DNA of 64,000 nucleotides from Bradyrhizobium septentrionale (GTDB taxonomy: Bacteria; Pseudomonadota; Alphaproteobacteria; Rhizobiales; Xanthobacteraceae). Positions 18,262-26,976 of this stretch are shown here, piece by piece (within the stretch, counting starts at the first letter, position 1; each line of letters begins with the position of its first letter). The notes below the pieces were generated by a model, which had not been told where the DNA came from, made no database searches, and saw only the letters and a list, made by a program, of their open reading frames with translations. The translations under genes were made by a program, and so were the position numbers. Location of the stretch: assembly GCF_011516645.4 (NCBI RefSeq), contig NZ_CP088285.1, forward strand, positions 9,504,501 to 9,568,500, in the 5' to 3' direction.

Positions 18262-19459
18262 TGCTGACCACTTTCAGATGCGATGGCGCGTTGCGCTGAT
18301 CGCGCTGCTCGAGAAGCCGCATCGCGGCCTCGACGCCGCCCGGGCGATGCGGGACGCCGGCGACCGACAGCCCCATCTCGACGCCGGTGAGTGCGCCAAG
18401 CAAGGTCAGCTCGTTGCACTCGCCGAGGTGGCCGATGCGGAACACCTTGCCGGCGACCTTCGACAGGCCGGCGCCCAGCGACATGTTGAAATTGTCGAGC
18501 ACGACCTTGCGGAACTGATCGGCATCATGGCCGGGCGGCATCATCACTGCGGTCAGCACCGGCGAGAATTCCGAGGGCTCCTCGCAGAGATTCTCGAGCC
18601 CCCAATGACTGACGGCAGCCCGCGTGGCGGCGGCGAGCCGCCGATGGCGCGCGAACACATTGTCGAGCCCCTCTTCCAGCAGCATCGCGATAGCCTCGCG
18701 CAGCCCATAGAGCAGGTTCGTCGCCGGCGTATAGGGGAAGAAGCCTTTCGCATTGGGCTTGAGCATCTCCTCCCAATCGAAATAGGAGCGCGGCATCCTG
18801 TTGCTGCGCGACGCGGCGCGCGCCTTGTCGGAGATCGCGTTGAAGCCGAGACCGGGCGGCAGCATGAAACCCTTCTGCGAGCAGCTGACGCTGACGTCGA
18901 CCTTCCACTCGTCGTGCCGGTAATCGACCGAGCCCAGCGAGGAAATGGTGTCGACCATCAACAGCGCCGGATGCGCGGTGCGGTCGATCGCGGCGCGGAT
19001 ATCCGCGATGCGGCTGGTGGCGCCGGTCGAGGTCTCGTTGTGGACGACCATCACCGCCTTGATGCTGTGGGCGGTGTCACCGGCGAGTCTCGCCTCGATC
19101 TCGGCGGGGTCGGCGCCGCGCCGCCAGTCGCCGGGAACGAAGTCGACCTCGATGCCGAAGCGGCCGGCCATCTGGCGCCACAGCGTGGCGAAGTGGCCGG
19201 TCTCGACCATCAGGACCTTGTCGCCCGGCGACAGCGTGTTGACGATCGCGGCCTCCCAGGCGCCGGTCCCGGACGACGGGAAGATCACCACCGGCCCTGC
19301 GGTCTGAAACACCTTCTGGCTGCCCTCAAGCACCGCCCGGCCGAGTTCGCCGAACTCGGCGCTGCGGTGGTCGATGACCGGCATGTCCATCGCGCGAAGA
19401 ACGCGATCGGGGACCGGGCTCGGTCCCGGAATCTGGAGAAAATGGCGCCCTTGATGCAT
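18257..19459 (-). CDS. serine-glyoxylate-type class V aminotransferase, copy 2
   Basis: A 400-residue paralogue of the enzyme at 15496-16692, similar along its whole length. It has GRHFLQIPGPSPVPDRVL at the start, FPSSGTGAWEAAIVNTL, HNETSTG, and the PLP lysine in CSQKGFMLPPG. ATG 19459 has GGGAGG 5 bp upstream. It is divergent from the GntR gene; the 132 bp between them is unusually AT-rich (around 19500-19560) and probably holds the promoters and regulator sites. The last codons lie in an interspersed repeat, so the C-terminal residues may not be ancestral. Confidence 0.92.
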   Translation of the reverse strand: MHQGRHFLQIPGPSPVPDRVLRAMDMPVIDHRSAEFGELGRAVLEGSQKVFQTAGPVVIFPSSGTGAWEAAIVNTLSPGDKVLMVETGHFATLWRQMAGRFGIEVDFVPGDWRRGADPAEIEARLAGDTAHSIKAVMVVHNETSTGATSRIADIRAAIDRTAHPALLMVDTISSLGSVDYRHDEWKVDVSVSCSQKGFMLPPGLGFNAISDKARAASRSNRMPRSYFDWEEMLKPNAKGFFPYTPATNLLYGLREAIAMLLEEGLDNVFARHRRLAAATRAAVSHWGLENLCEEPSEFSPVLTAVMMPPGHDADQFRKVVLDNFNMSLGAGLSKVAGKVFRIGHLGECNELTLLGALTGVEMGLSVAGVPHRPGGVEAAMRLLEQRDQRNAPSHLKVVST

Positions 19460-19591
19460 GAGAACCTCCCAATCGCCTTGCTTCGCTCTGCTGGTCGACT
19501 ATTTTGCATTCATTTTTTGTCTTTTCAACGCATATTTGGTATTCGATTGGAGACGTCGACGCGACCCTGTGGGTAAATTATTGTCCCGGAT

Positions 19592-20344
19592 ATGAAATCT
19601 GCGATTCCCGAAACCGGGGTTCCGATCACCCCACCAGCCGCCGGCAATGGCGGCGACCGCCAGGAAGCCTCGCTGCACGGGGAGATCCTGTTGCGGCTTC
19701 GCGACTACGTGGTGGAGGGCAACATCCCCGAAGGCGGGCGCGTTCCGGAGCGGCAGCTCTGCGACATGCTGGGGATATCAAGGACGCCGCTGCGCGAAGC
19801 GCTCAAGGTGCTGGCCGCCGAAGGCCTGATCGAGCTCCTGCCCAATCGCGGCGCGCGGGTGCGCCGGCTCAGCCCGCGCGACCTCGAGGAGCTGTTCGAC
19901 GTCATGGCCGGGCTCGAGAGCCTGGCCGGACGACTGGCCTGCGAAGCGGTCACCGATGAGGAAATCGCCGCGATCGAGCGGCTGCATTACGAGATGTACG
20001 GCCACTATCTGCATCGCGACATGCACGGCTATTTCCAGGTCAACCAGCGCATTCACGAGAGCATCGTGACGGCTGCGCGCAACGAGACCCTGAAGACCGC
20101 CTACGCCAACTTCGCGGGCCGTATCCGCCGGGTGCGCTATTCCGCCAATTTCGCCCGCAAGCGGCAGCGCTGGGCCGAGGCGATGCGGGAGCACGAAGCG
20201 ATCCTCGATGCGCTACGCCGCCGCGCCGGCAGCGAGCTCAGCGACATCCTGTTCGCGCACCTGCGCAACAAGCGGACCGCCGCCATCGAGCACCTCGCCG
20301 AGGGACCGGACGCCGCCGACGAGGCGACGCCTCAGGGCGACTAA
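19592..20344 (+). CDS. GntR-family transcriptional regulator (FCD/FadR subfamily)
   Basis: A 250-residue regulator. The winged helix is near residues 25-95, with RQLCDMLGISRTPLREAL as helix-turn-helix and NRGARV in the wing. The C-terminal all-helical FCD domain carries the metal/ligand histidines expected for the family (Q-R-I-H-E at about 152-156 and a REHEAIL segment near 207). FCD regulators usually sense the acid whose catabolism they control. Placed between aminotransferase copy 2 (divergent) and the 2-hydroxyacid oxidase gene (downstream, same strand), it likely governs one or both. Confidence 0.9.
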   Translation: MKSAIPETGVPITPPAAGNGGDRQEASLHGEILLRLRDYVVEGNIPEGGRVPERQLCDMLGISRTPLREALKVLAAEGLIELLPNRGARVRRLSPRDLEELFDVMAGLESLAGRLACEAVTDEEIAAIERLHYEMYGHYLHRDMHGYFQVNQRIHESIVTAARNETLKTAYANFAGRIRRVRYSANFARKRQRWAEAMREHEAILDALRRRAGSELSDILFAHLRNKRTAAIEHLAEGPDAADEATPQGD

Positions 20345-20370
20345 CCTTGAGGCCGTAAGTCTTGCTCATA

Positions 20371-20380
20371 ATGAATTCAT
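20371..20380. promoter_or_regulatory. palindrome ATGAATTCAT before the FAD/Fe-S oxidase
   Basis: A perfect 10-bp palindrome in an AT-rich patch 77 bp upstream of the oxidase start. A second symmetric word lies about 35 bp downstream. Possible operator of the adjacent GntR regulator. Confidence 0.35.
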
Positions 20381-20404
20381 AATGTAATTCTGAGCGTAAT
20401 AGAA

Positions 20405-20415
20405 TGAATAATTCA
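20405..20415. promoter_or_regulatory. palindrome TGAATAATTCA before the FAD/Fe-S oxidase
   Basis: TGAAT and ATTCA arms around one base. It shares the GAAT/ATTC halves with the palindrome at 20371-20380, which suggests a repeated regulator site rather than chance AT-richness. No binding data. Confidence 0.35.
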
Positions 20416-20456
20416 CGGACAGTATCGGTTGCGTCGTGGATCACATCGGATCTGGG

Positions 20457-23429
20457 ATGAAGAACACCTCATCGCTCGAACAGCGCCTGCGGTCCGAAAT
20501 GACCGGCGACGTCTTTTTCGATGCCTTCAACCGCGGCCGCTACGCGACCGACGCCTCGTTCTACCAGATCATGCCGGCCGGCGTGGTGGTGCCGCGAACC
20601 ATCGACGAGGCGCTGCGGGCGCTCGCGATCGCGCGCAACGACGGGTGGATCGTCACCCCGCGCGGCGGCGGCACATCGCAATGCGGCCAGACCGTCAATG
20701 ACGGCATCGTGGTCGACCTCTCCAAGCACCTGAACCGGATACTCTCGCTCGACGTCGACAATCGGACTTGTGTGGTCGAGCCCGGCATCGTGCTCGACGA
20801 CCTCAATCGCCAGCTGAAGAAGCAAGGACTGTGGTTTCCGGTCGATGTCTCGACCGCGTCGCGCGCCACGATCGGCGGCATGGCCGGCAATAATTCCTGC
20901 GGCGGCCGCTCGTTGCGCTATGGCACGATGCGCGACAACACGCTGTCGATGGATGCAGCCCTTGCCGACGGCACGCTGCTGCATTTCGGCGAGGTGCCGC
21001 GCGATCTGACGCGGATCAATTCTCCCGACAGCGGATCGAGCCTGTTCCGCGACATGCTCGATCTCGGCGAGCGCGAGGCGGCCGAGATCGCGGACAAATT
21101 CCCAAAAGTGCAGCGCCGCGTCGGCGGCTATAATCTCGACGCGCTGGTGCCGCGCAACGCGCCGAACAACATGGCGCATCTGTTGGTCGGGTCGGAAGGC
21201 ACGCTCGCCTTCACGACCCAGGTCGAGCTGAAGCTGTGGCCGGTGATCCGCAACAAGGCGCTCGGCGTCTGCCATTTCGGCAGCTTCTACGAGGCGATGG
21301 ACGCGGCCCAGCACCTGGTCAAGCTGCGGCCGATCGCCGTCGAGCTGGTCGATCGCACCATGATCGCGCTCGGCCGCGAGATCGTGATGTTCCAGCCGAT
21401 CATCGCAGCAGCCGTGCGCGGCGATCCGGACGCCATCCTGGTGGTCGAGTTCGCCGAGGAAGATCAGGCCGACAACCTCGCCCGCCTGAAGCAGCTCGGC
21501 GAGCTGATGGCCGATCTCGGCTTCGGCTGGGACAGGCCTCAGCGCAAATGGGGCGGCGTGGTCGAGATCACAGAGCCCGCGCTGCAATCCGGGATCGCCG
21601 ATTTCCGCGCCGCCGGCCTCAACGTCATGATGTCGATGAAGCAGGAGGGCAAGCCGGTCTCCTTCGTCGAAGATTGCGCGGTGCCGCTGCCGCATCTCGC
21701 CGACTACACCGAACGGCTCAACGCCGTCTTCGCCAGGCACGGCACCCGCGGCACGATGTATGCGCACGCATCCGAAGGCTGCCTGCATGTGCGCCCGGTG
21801 CTCAATCTCAAGCTCGAGAAGGACGTCAAGGCAATGCGCGCCATTGCCGAGGAAGCCTTCGAGCTGGTGCGCGAATACAAGGGCTCGCATTCCGGCGAGC
21901 ACGGCGACGGCCTGGTGCGCTCGGAATTCCACGAGACGATGTTCGGCGCGCGCATCGTTGCCGATTTCCGCGAGGTCAAGCAGCGCTTCGATCCCACCAA
22001 CACGCTCAACCCCGGCAAGATCGTCGATCCGCCTGCCATGGACGACCGCTCGCTGTTCCGCTTCTCGCCGGATTATCGCGTCGGCGAATTGAAGACGGCG
22101 CTGGACTGGTCGGCCTATCCCGGCGCCGGCGGCGGCTTCCAGGGCGCCGTCGAGATGTGCAACAACAACGGCGCCTGCCGCAAGCTCGAGGGCGGCGTGA
22201 TGTGCCCGTCCTATCGCGCGACCCGCAACGAGAAAGATGTCACCCGCGGCCGCGCCAACACGCTGCGGCTGGCGATCTCGGGCCAATTGGGTCGGGACGC
22301 GCTGGCCTCCGACGAGATGATGGACACGCTGAAACTCTGCGTATCCTGCAAGGCGTGCCGCCATGAATGCCCGACCGGCGTCGACATGGCCAAAATGAAG
22401 ATCGAGGTACTGGCCGCGCGCGCCGCGACGCACGGCCTGTCGCTGCGCGACCGGCTGGTCGGCTATCTGCCGCGCTATGTCGATCTCGCCTCGCGCTTTG
22501 CGCCGATTGCAAACTGGCGCAACCGCAGTCCGCTGTTGCGTGCGCTGTTCGAGAAGCTTGCCGGGATCAGCGCCAAGCGCGCGCTGCCGGCGTTTCGCCG
22601 CGACACCTTCCGGCCTGACGCCGAGGTGCTCGGTCTGCCTGACGGCCGCGAAGTGGTGCTGTTCGCTGACACGTTCAACCGCGGTTACGAGCGGGAAAAT
22701 CTCGACGCGGCGATCGAGGTGCTGGTCGCGGGCGGCTATCGCGTCCATCTGCCAAGGCCGTCGGACGGCGGCCGGCCGCCGTGCTGCGGGCGGACATTCC
22801 TGTCGGCCGGACTGGTCGAGCAGGCCCGGGCCGAGCTCGACCGGCTGGTTGCGACCTACGCGCCGTTCGCGGCCCGCGGCGTGCCGATCATCGGTCTCGA
22901 GCCGAGCTGCCTGCTGACCCTGCGTGACGAGCTGCTGTCGCTGCGTTCGGATGACACCGCAAAGACCGTCAGCGCGCACGCTTTGCTGTTCGAGGAGTTT
23001 CTGGTGCGCGAGGCCGAGGCCGGGCGGCTCGCTTTGCCGCTCGGCACGGTCGCCGGCAAGGCCGTCGTGCACGGTCACTGCCACCAGAAATCCTTCGGTG
23101 CGTTCAAGCCGGTGGAGAAGGTGCTGCGCCTGGTGCCGGGCCTCGAGGTCAAGACCATCGAGTCGAGCTGCTGCGGCATGGCCGGCGCGTTCGGCTATAG
23201 CGCGGAGACCTATCAGGCCTCGATTGAGATGGCCGAGCTGTCGCTGCTGCCGGCGATCAGGAGCGCCGATCAGCACACGCTGATCGTGGCCGACGGCACC
23301 TCATGCCGGCACCAGATCAAGGACGGCAGCGGGCGGACGCCGCTGCATGTCGCCAGCGTATTGGCGATGAGCCTGAAGTGTGCGAAATCCGGTTCAGCTC
23401 AATCGATAAAGGAAGAGGCCCATGGCTGA
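20457..23429 (+). CDS. FAD-linked 2-hydroxyacid oxidase fused to Fe-S (GlpC/CCG) domains
   Basis: A 990-residue fusion resembling D-lactate/glycolate dehydrogenases of the GlcD + GlcF type. Residues about 35-200 form the FAD-binding (PCMH) domain with RGGGTSQCGQ and the GNNSCGGRSLRYG segment. A FAD-oxidase C domain follows to about 540. Next come two cysteine clusters, including CVSCKACRHECP near 637-648, and a CCG domain with CCGRTF, EPSCLL, HCHQKS and SSCCGMAG. Electrons probably pass from FAD through Fe-S clusters to quinone. ATG 20457 is preferred over GTG 20436. The stop overlaps the next gene by 8 bp. Confidence 0.9.
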   Translation: MKNTSSLEQRLRSEMTGDVFFDAFNRGRYATDASFYQIMPAGVVVPRTIDEALRALAIARNDGWIVTPRGGGTSQCGQTVNDGIVVDLSKHLNRILSLDVDNRTCVVEPGIVLDDLNRQLKKQGLWFPVDVSTASRATIGGMAGNNSCGGRSLRYGTMRDNTLSMDAALADGTLLHFGEVPRDLTRINSPDSGSSLFRDMLDLGEREAAEIADKFPKVQRRVGGYNLDALVPRNAPNNMAHLLVGSEGTLAFTTQVELKLWPVIRNKALGVCHFGSFYEAMDAAQHLVKLRPIAVELVDRTMIALGREIVMFQPIIAAAVRGDPDAILVVEFAEEDQADNLARLKQLGELMADLGFGWDRPQRKWGGVVEITEPALQSGIADFRAAGLNVMMSMKQEGKPVSFVEDCAVPLPHLADYTERLNAVFARHGTRGTMYAHASEGCLHVRPVLNLKLEKDVKAMRAIAEEAFELVREYKGSHSGEHGDGLVRSEFHETMFGARIVADFREVKQRFDPTNTLNPGKIVDPPAMDDRSLFRFSPDYRVGELKTALDWSAYPGAGGGFQGAVEMCNNNGACRKLEGGVMCPSYRATRNEKDVTRGRANTLRLAISGQLGRDALASDEMMDTLKLCVSCKACRHECPTGVDMAKMKIEVLAARAATHGLSLRDRLVGYLPRYVDLASRFAPIANWRNRSPLLRALFEKLAGISAKRALPAFRRDTFRPDAEVLGLPDGREVVLFADTFNRGYERENLDAAIEVLVAGGYRVHLPRPSDGGRPPCCGRTFLSAGLVEQARAELDRLVATYAPFAARGVPIIGLEPSCLLTLRDELLSLRSDDTAKTVSAHALLFEEFLVREAEAGRLALPLGTVAGKAVVHGHCHQKSFGAFKPVEKVLRLVPGLEVKTIESSCCGMAGAFGYSAETYQASIEMAELSLLPAIRSADQHTLIVADGTSCRHQIKDGSGRTPLHVASVLAMSLKCAKSGSAQSIKEEAHG

Positions 23430-23849
23430 TCTCACTCTCGACACTGCCCGCAAGATTCTGGATTCCGCGCTGACCAAGGGGGTCGAGAAGAAATTCAAGC
23501 CGCTGGTCGTCACCATCCTCGACGCCCGCGGCGCGGTGAAGGTGACAGCCGCGCAGGACGGCACCAGCCTGATGCGGGCCGAGATCGCCCATGGCAAGGC
23601 CATGGCGCGCTGGCATTGGGAATGGGATCGCGCGCGCTGTTTCAGCGCGCGCAGGAGCAGGCCTATTTCGTCGACGCGGTGAACACGCTGGCGCAAGGCC
23701 GCATGGTGCCGGTCCCCGGCGGCGTGTTGATCATGGACGGCTCGACCCTGCTCGGCGCCGTCGGCGTCAGCGGCGACACGTCAGACAATGACGAGATCTG
23801 CGCCGTGGCCGGCATCGAGGCCGCCGGCCTGAAGGCCAACGCGGGCTAG
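23422..23849 (+). pseudogene. GlcG/HbpS-like (DUF336) protein, single-base frameshift
   Basis: The two halves of one DUF336 protein lie in different frames. The first frame runs from ATG 23422 (MADLTLDTARKIL) to HGKAM at about 23604; the second continues with GALALGMGSRALF from 23604 to the stop at 23849. Restoring one G in the ATGGCG at 23604-23605 gives an uninterrupted 142-residue protein of normal length. GlcG-like proteins accompany glycolate and 2-hydroxyacid oxidation genes, and this start overlaps the oxidase stop by 8 bp, so they are coupled. Real decay and a sequencing error are equally possible. Confidence 0.85.
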
Positions 23850-23854
23850 TTATC

Positions 23855-23888
23855 GCGCACCGCGCGCTTTGTCAGCGGCGCGGTGCGC
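23855..23888. terminator. 11-bp GC hairpin between convergent genes
   Basis: GCGCACCGCGC pairs perfectly with GCGCGGTGCGC across a 12-base loop, exactly between the GlcG-like gene (ends 23849) and the crotonase gene (ends 23893). No T-run follows on either strand, so termination efficiency is uncertain. Confidence 0.5.
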
Positions 23889-23892
23889 GGCT

Positions 23893-24672
23893 CTAGCGCC
23901 CGGTCCATGTCGGCTTGCGCTTCTCGCCGAAGGCCTTGAGGCCTTCCTTGGCGTCCTCGGTCATCGCGAGCAGCGCAATCTGGCTTTCGGTGTAGGCGAT
24001 GCTTTCGTCGAACGACATCGAAGCGATCGCGCGCATGGCGTATTTGCCGCGACGGATCGCGGTCGGCGACTTGTCGACGATGCGGCCGATCAGCCAATCG
24101 ACCTTGGCGTCGAGCTCGGCCGCGGGCACGACATAGTTGAGAAGGCCGGCAGCCTGCGCAGTCCTCGCGTCGAACGGCTCGCCGGTCAGCGCCCATTCGT
24201 TGACAAGGCGCGGCGGGGCGATCGACTGCAGCAGGCTCAGCACCTGCATCGGAAACACCCCGACCTTCACCTCGGGCAGGCCGAAGATCACCTGATCGGC
24301 GGCGACCGCCATGTCGGTCATGCACAACAGCCCCATGCCGCCGGCCATGCAGACACCGCCGACCCGCGCGATCGCAGGCTTGGTCGCGTTCTGCGACAGC
24401 CGCAACAGGTCGGCATAGTCGACATTGGGGCGCGAAAAATCCATCGAGAACGCCGCGCCGCTGTTCTGCAAATCGGCGCCGGCGCAGAACGCCTTGTCGC
24501 CTGCGCCCGTCAGCACGATGACGCGCACGTCCTTGTCGTCATGCGCATCGCGGTAGCCCTTGGCGATGCCGGCGATCACCCCGGCATTGAGCGCGTTTCG
24601 CTTGTCCGGGCGATTGATGGTGATCCAGAACGCCTGCCCGCGCTTCTCGAGAAGAACGCTGTTGTCGGTCAT
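23893..24672 (-). CDS. enoyl-CoA hydratase/isomerase family protein
   Basis: A 259-residue crotonase. The CoA/oxyanion segments GDKAFCAGADLQ and GVCMAGGMGLLCMTD are visible. The FGLPEVKVGVFP block keeps the glutamate equivalent to the second catalytic Glu of enoyl-CoA hydratase, while the first is replaced (GGMGL). ATG 24672 (MTDNSV) is used; the longer reading has 47 non-coding-like residues. It is 79 bp downstream of the molybdopterin oxidoreductase gene on the same strand and may share its transcript. Acyl-CoA substrate unknown. Confidence 0.87.
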   Translation of the reverse strand: MTDNSVLLEKRGQAFWITINRPDKRNALNAGVIAGIAKGYRDAHDDKDVRVIVLTGAGDKAFCAGADLQNSGAAFSMDFSRPNVDYADLLRLSQNATKPAIARVGGVCMAGGMGLLCMTDMAVAADQVIFGLPEVKVGVFPMQVLSLLQSIAPPRLVNEWALTGEPFDARTAQAAGLLNYVVPAAELDAKVDWLIGRIVDKSPTAIRRGKYAMRAIASMSFDESIAYTESQIALLAMTEDAKEGLKAFGEKRKPTWTGR

Positions 24673-24751
24673 GTTTCCTGCCTGCTTTCCTGCCCGTGTG
24701 CTGTCGTCAGCCCACATTTGCGGCAGGATCGGCGCCGACTGCAAGCAGGAT

Positions 24752-26851
24752 TTAGCCGGCGGCCGACGCCTTCCTGATCCAGACCTTGTTGTCGTGGAAC
24801 GCGGCGCCACCAAGCGGTGCGACGGCCTCGGCCCCGGTCAGCATGTTGATGCCGCGGCCACCGATGTGGGACTTGTTCGGGTGGATCGATTCGGCAATCA
24901 GCACGCCGCGGCGAACGCCATCGAACAGCTTCGCGGTCAGCGTGGTCTCGCCGCGCATGTTGCCGAGCGTGACGGCTTCCCCGTCGGCGATCGACAGCGC
25001 AGCCGCATCGTCGGGGTGAATCATCACGGTCGGCGCGCCCTCTCGGGCCTGCGACGACGGCGTTTCGTTGAAGCTGGTGTTGAGGAAGCTGCGCGACGGT
25101 GATGTCGCGAGACGGAACGGGTGCTGCGCGTCCGCCTCCTCGATGATCCTCCAATGGTCGGGCAGCGAGGGCATCTTGTCCCACGCCCCCATCAGCCCGC
25201 CGGTCCCGACCGGGACCTTGCCCCAATCGACCTTGAAGTGGAACTTCTTGTCGGCATGGGCAAATCCATCGAGATAATGCGAGGTGCGGAAATCCGGCTG
25301 CAGATCGCGCCACAAATCGGCTTCCAGCGCCTCGATATCGCCGTGCCCGCTCTTCTTCAAAGTTGCGTCTATCAGCTGGCGCGGCGTCATGTCGAAGCCG
25401 GGATGCACGGCATTGAGCCGGCGGCCGAGCCCCTGCATCACCTCGTGATTGGAGCGGCACTCGCCGGGCGGGTCGATCAGCTTGGGACCGACCGAAATGT
25501 GCTGATGGCCGCCACCGTAATAGAGATCATCGTGCTCCATGAACATCGTCGCCGGCAGCACGATATCGGCCATCTGGGCGGTCTCGGTCATGAACTGCTC
25601 GTGCACCGCGACGAACAGATCCTCGCGGGCAAAGCCCTGGCGCACCAGCGCCTGCTCGGGCGCGACCGTCATCGGATTGGTGTTCTGGATCAGCATCGCC
25701 TTGACCGGCCCGCCGCCGCGCAGCGCCTCGGCATCGCCGGTGAGGATACGGCCGATCTTCGATTGATCGAGCACGCGCGTAGAGGGATCGATCGCGTCGT
25801 GGCCTTCGATGATCGACTCGTCGAAGCGCCAAATGCCGGCATTGTTGAAGAAGGCGCCGCCGCCCTCATATTGCCAGGCGCCGGTGACCGCGGGAATGCA
25901 CGTCGCGGCGTGCATCTGCGCAGCGCCATTGCGGCTGCGGGTGAAACCGTAGCCAAGACGGAAGAAGGAGCGCTTGGTGGTCCCGACCAGCCGCGCGAAT
26001 GCCTCGATCTCCTCGACCGGCACGCCCGAGATCGCCGACGCCCATTCCGGCGTGCGGGTCTTGAGATGCGCTTCCAGCTCGTCGGGGCAATCGGTATAGC
26101 GCGCAAGATAATCGCGATCGGCAAATCCCTCGCGGAACAGCACGTGCATCACGGCGCAGGCGAAGGCGCCATCGGTTCCCGGCCGCAGCAGAATCTTGAT
26201 GTCGGCCTGCTTCATGGTCTCGTTGTTGTAAACGTCGACCGCCGCAATCTTCGCGCCACGCTCCTTCCGCGCCCGCGATGCATGCGTCATCACGTTGACC
26301 TGGGTGTTGACCGGATTGGTGCCCCAGATCACGACGAGGTCGGAGACGCCCATCTCGCGGGGATCGACGCCGGCGATCTTGCCGGTCCCGGCCGCAAAGC
26401 CGATGCGCGCGATGGTTGCGCAGATCGTGCCGTAGAAGCGCGAATACTTCTTCACATGCGACAGACGGTTGAGGCCGTCGCGCATCACGAGCCCCATGGT
26501 GCCCGCGTAATAGTAAGGCCAGACCGACTGGGCGCCGAACTCCCGCTCGGCAGCATCGAAACGTGCGGCGATCTCGTCCAGCGCCTCATCCCAGGAGATC
26601 CGCGCGAATTGGCCGGAGCCTTTCGGACCGGTCCGGCGCAGCGGATACATCAACCGTTCGGCATGATGAATCCGCTCGGCATAACGCGCGACCTTGGCGC
26701 AGACCACGCCGGCCGTATAGGTCTGCTGCTTGGAGCCGCGTACCCTGCCGATCGAACGTCCGTCGATCACCTCGACGTCGAGCGCACATGCCGAGGGGCA
26801 GTCGTGCGGACAGGTGGAATGACGGATGTCGACCTTGGCATGCTGGTTCAT
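24752..26851 (-). CDS. molybdopterin-dependent oxidoreductase (DMSO reductase/formate dehydrogenase superfamily)
   Basis: A 699-residue catalytic subunit of the CISM/DMSO reductase superfamily. An N-terminal 4Fe-4S site is formed by Cys14, Cys18, Cys22 and Cys51 (CPHDCPSAC, then GVVC). The bis-MGD fold follows. A Cys in the segment GTICATIAR (about residue 137) is a plausible molybdenum ligand. The C-terminal molydopterin dinucleotide-binding domain (HPDDAAALSIADGEAV, GNMRGE) is complete. There is no twin-arginine leader, so the enzyme is cytoplasmic, and no electron-transfer subunits are adjacent. ATG 26851 is used; TTG 26857 is the alternative. Substrate unknown. Confidence 0.9.
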   Translation of the reverse strand: MNQHAKVDIRHSTCPHDCPSACALDVEVIDGRSIGRVRGSKQQTYTAGVVCAKVARYAERIHHAERLMYPLRRTGPKGSGQFARISWDEALDEIAARFDAAEREFGAQSVWPYYYAGTMGLVMRDGLNRLSHVKKYSRFYGTICATIARIGFAAGTGKIAGVDPREMGVSDLVVIWGTNPVNTQVNVMTHASRARKERGAKIAAVDVYNNETMKQADIKILLRPGTDGAFACAVMHVLFREGFADRDYLARYTDCPDELEAHLKTRTPEWASAISGVPVEEIEAFARLVGTTKRSFFRLGYGFTRSRNGAAQMHAATCIPAVTGAWQYEGGGAFFNNAGIWRFDESIIEGHDAIDPSTRVLDQSKIGRILTGDAEALRGGGPVKAMLIQNTNPMTVAPEQALVRQGFAREDLFVAVHEQFMTETAQMADIVLPATMFMEHDDLYYGGGHQHISVGPKLIDPPGECRSNHEVMQGLGRRLNAVHPGFDMTPRQLIDATLKKSGHGDIEALEADLWRDLQPDFRTSHYLDGFAHADKKFHFKVDWGKVPVGTGGLMGAWDKMPSLPDHWRIIEEADAQHPFRLATSPSRSFLNTSFNETPSSQAREGAPTVMIHPDDAAALSIADGEAVTLGNMRGETTLTAKLFDGVRRGVLIAESIHPNKSHIGGRGINMLTGAEAVAPLGGAAFHDNKVWIRKASAAG

Positions 26852-26976
26852 GGCCAAATTGGTAACATCAAATGCCCCCTCCGCCGAGGGGCATTATTGA
26901 CCCAGTCTCGGCGAAAACCGCGCATATGCCATGCGGCTGGCGCCCAAATGCTCGGCGATCGAGCCCACGGCGTCAG

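Noticed and set aside
20469-23276. A 935-codon minus-strand open frame
   Set aside because: It mirrors the FAD/Fe-S oxidase gene; high GC removes antisense stops, and the translation is a low-complexity His/Arg/Gly/Ala mix.
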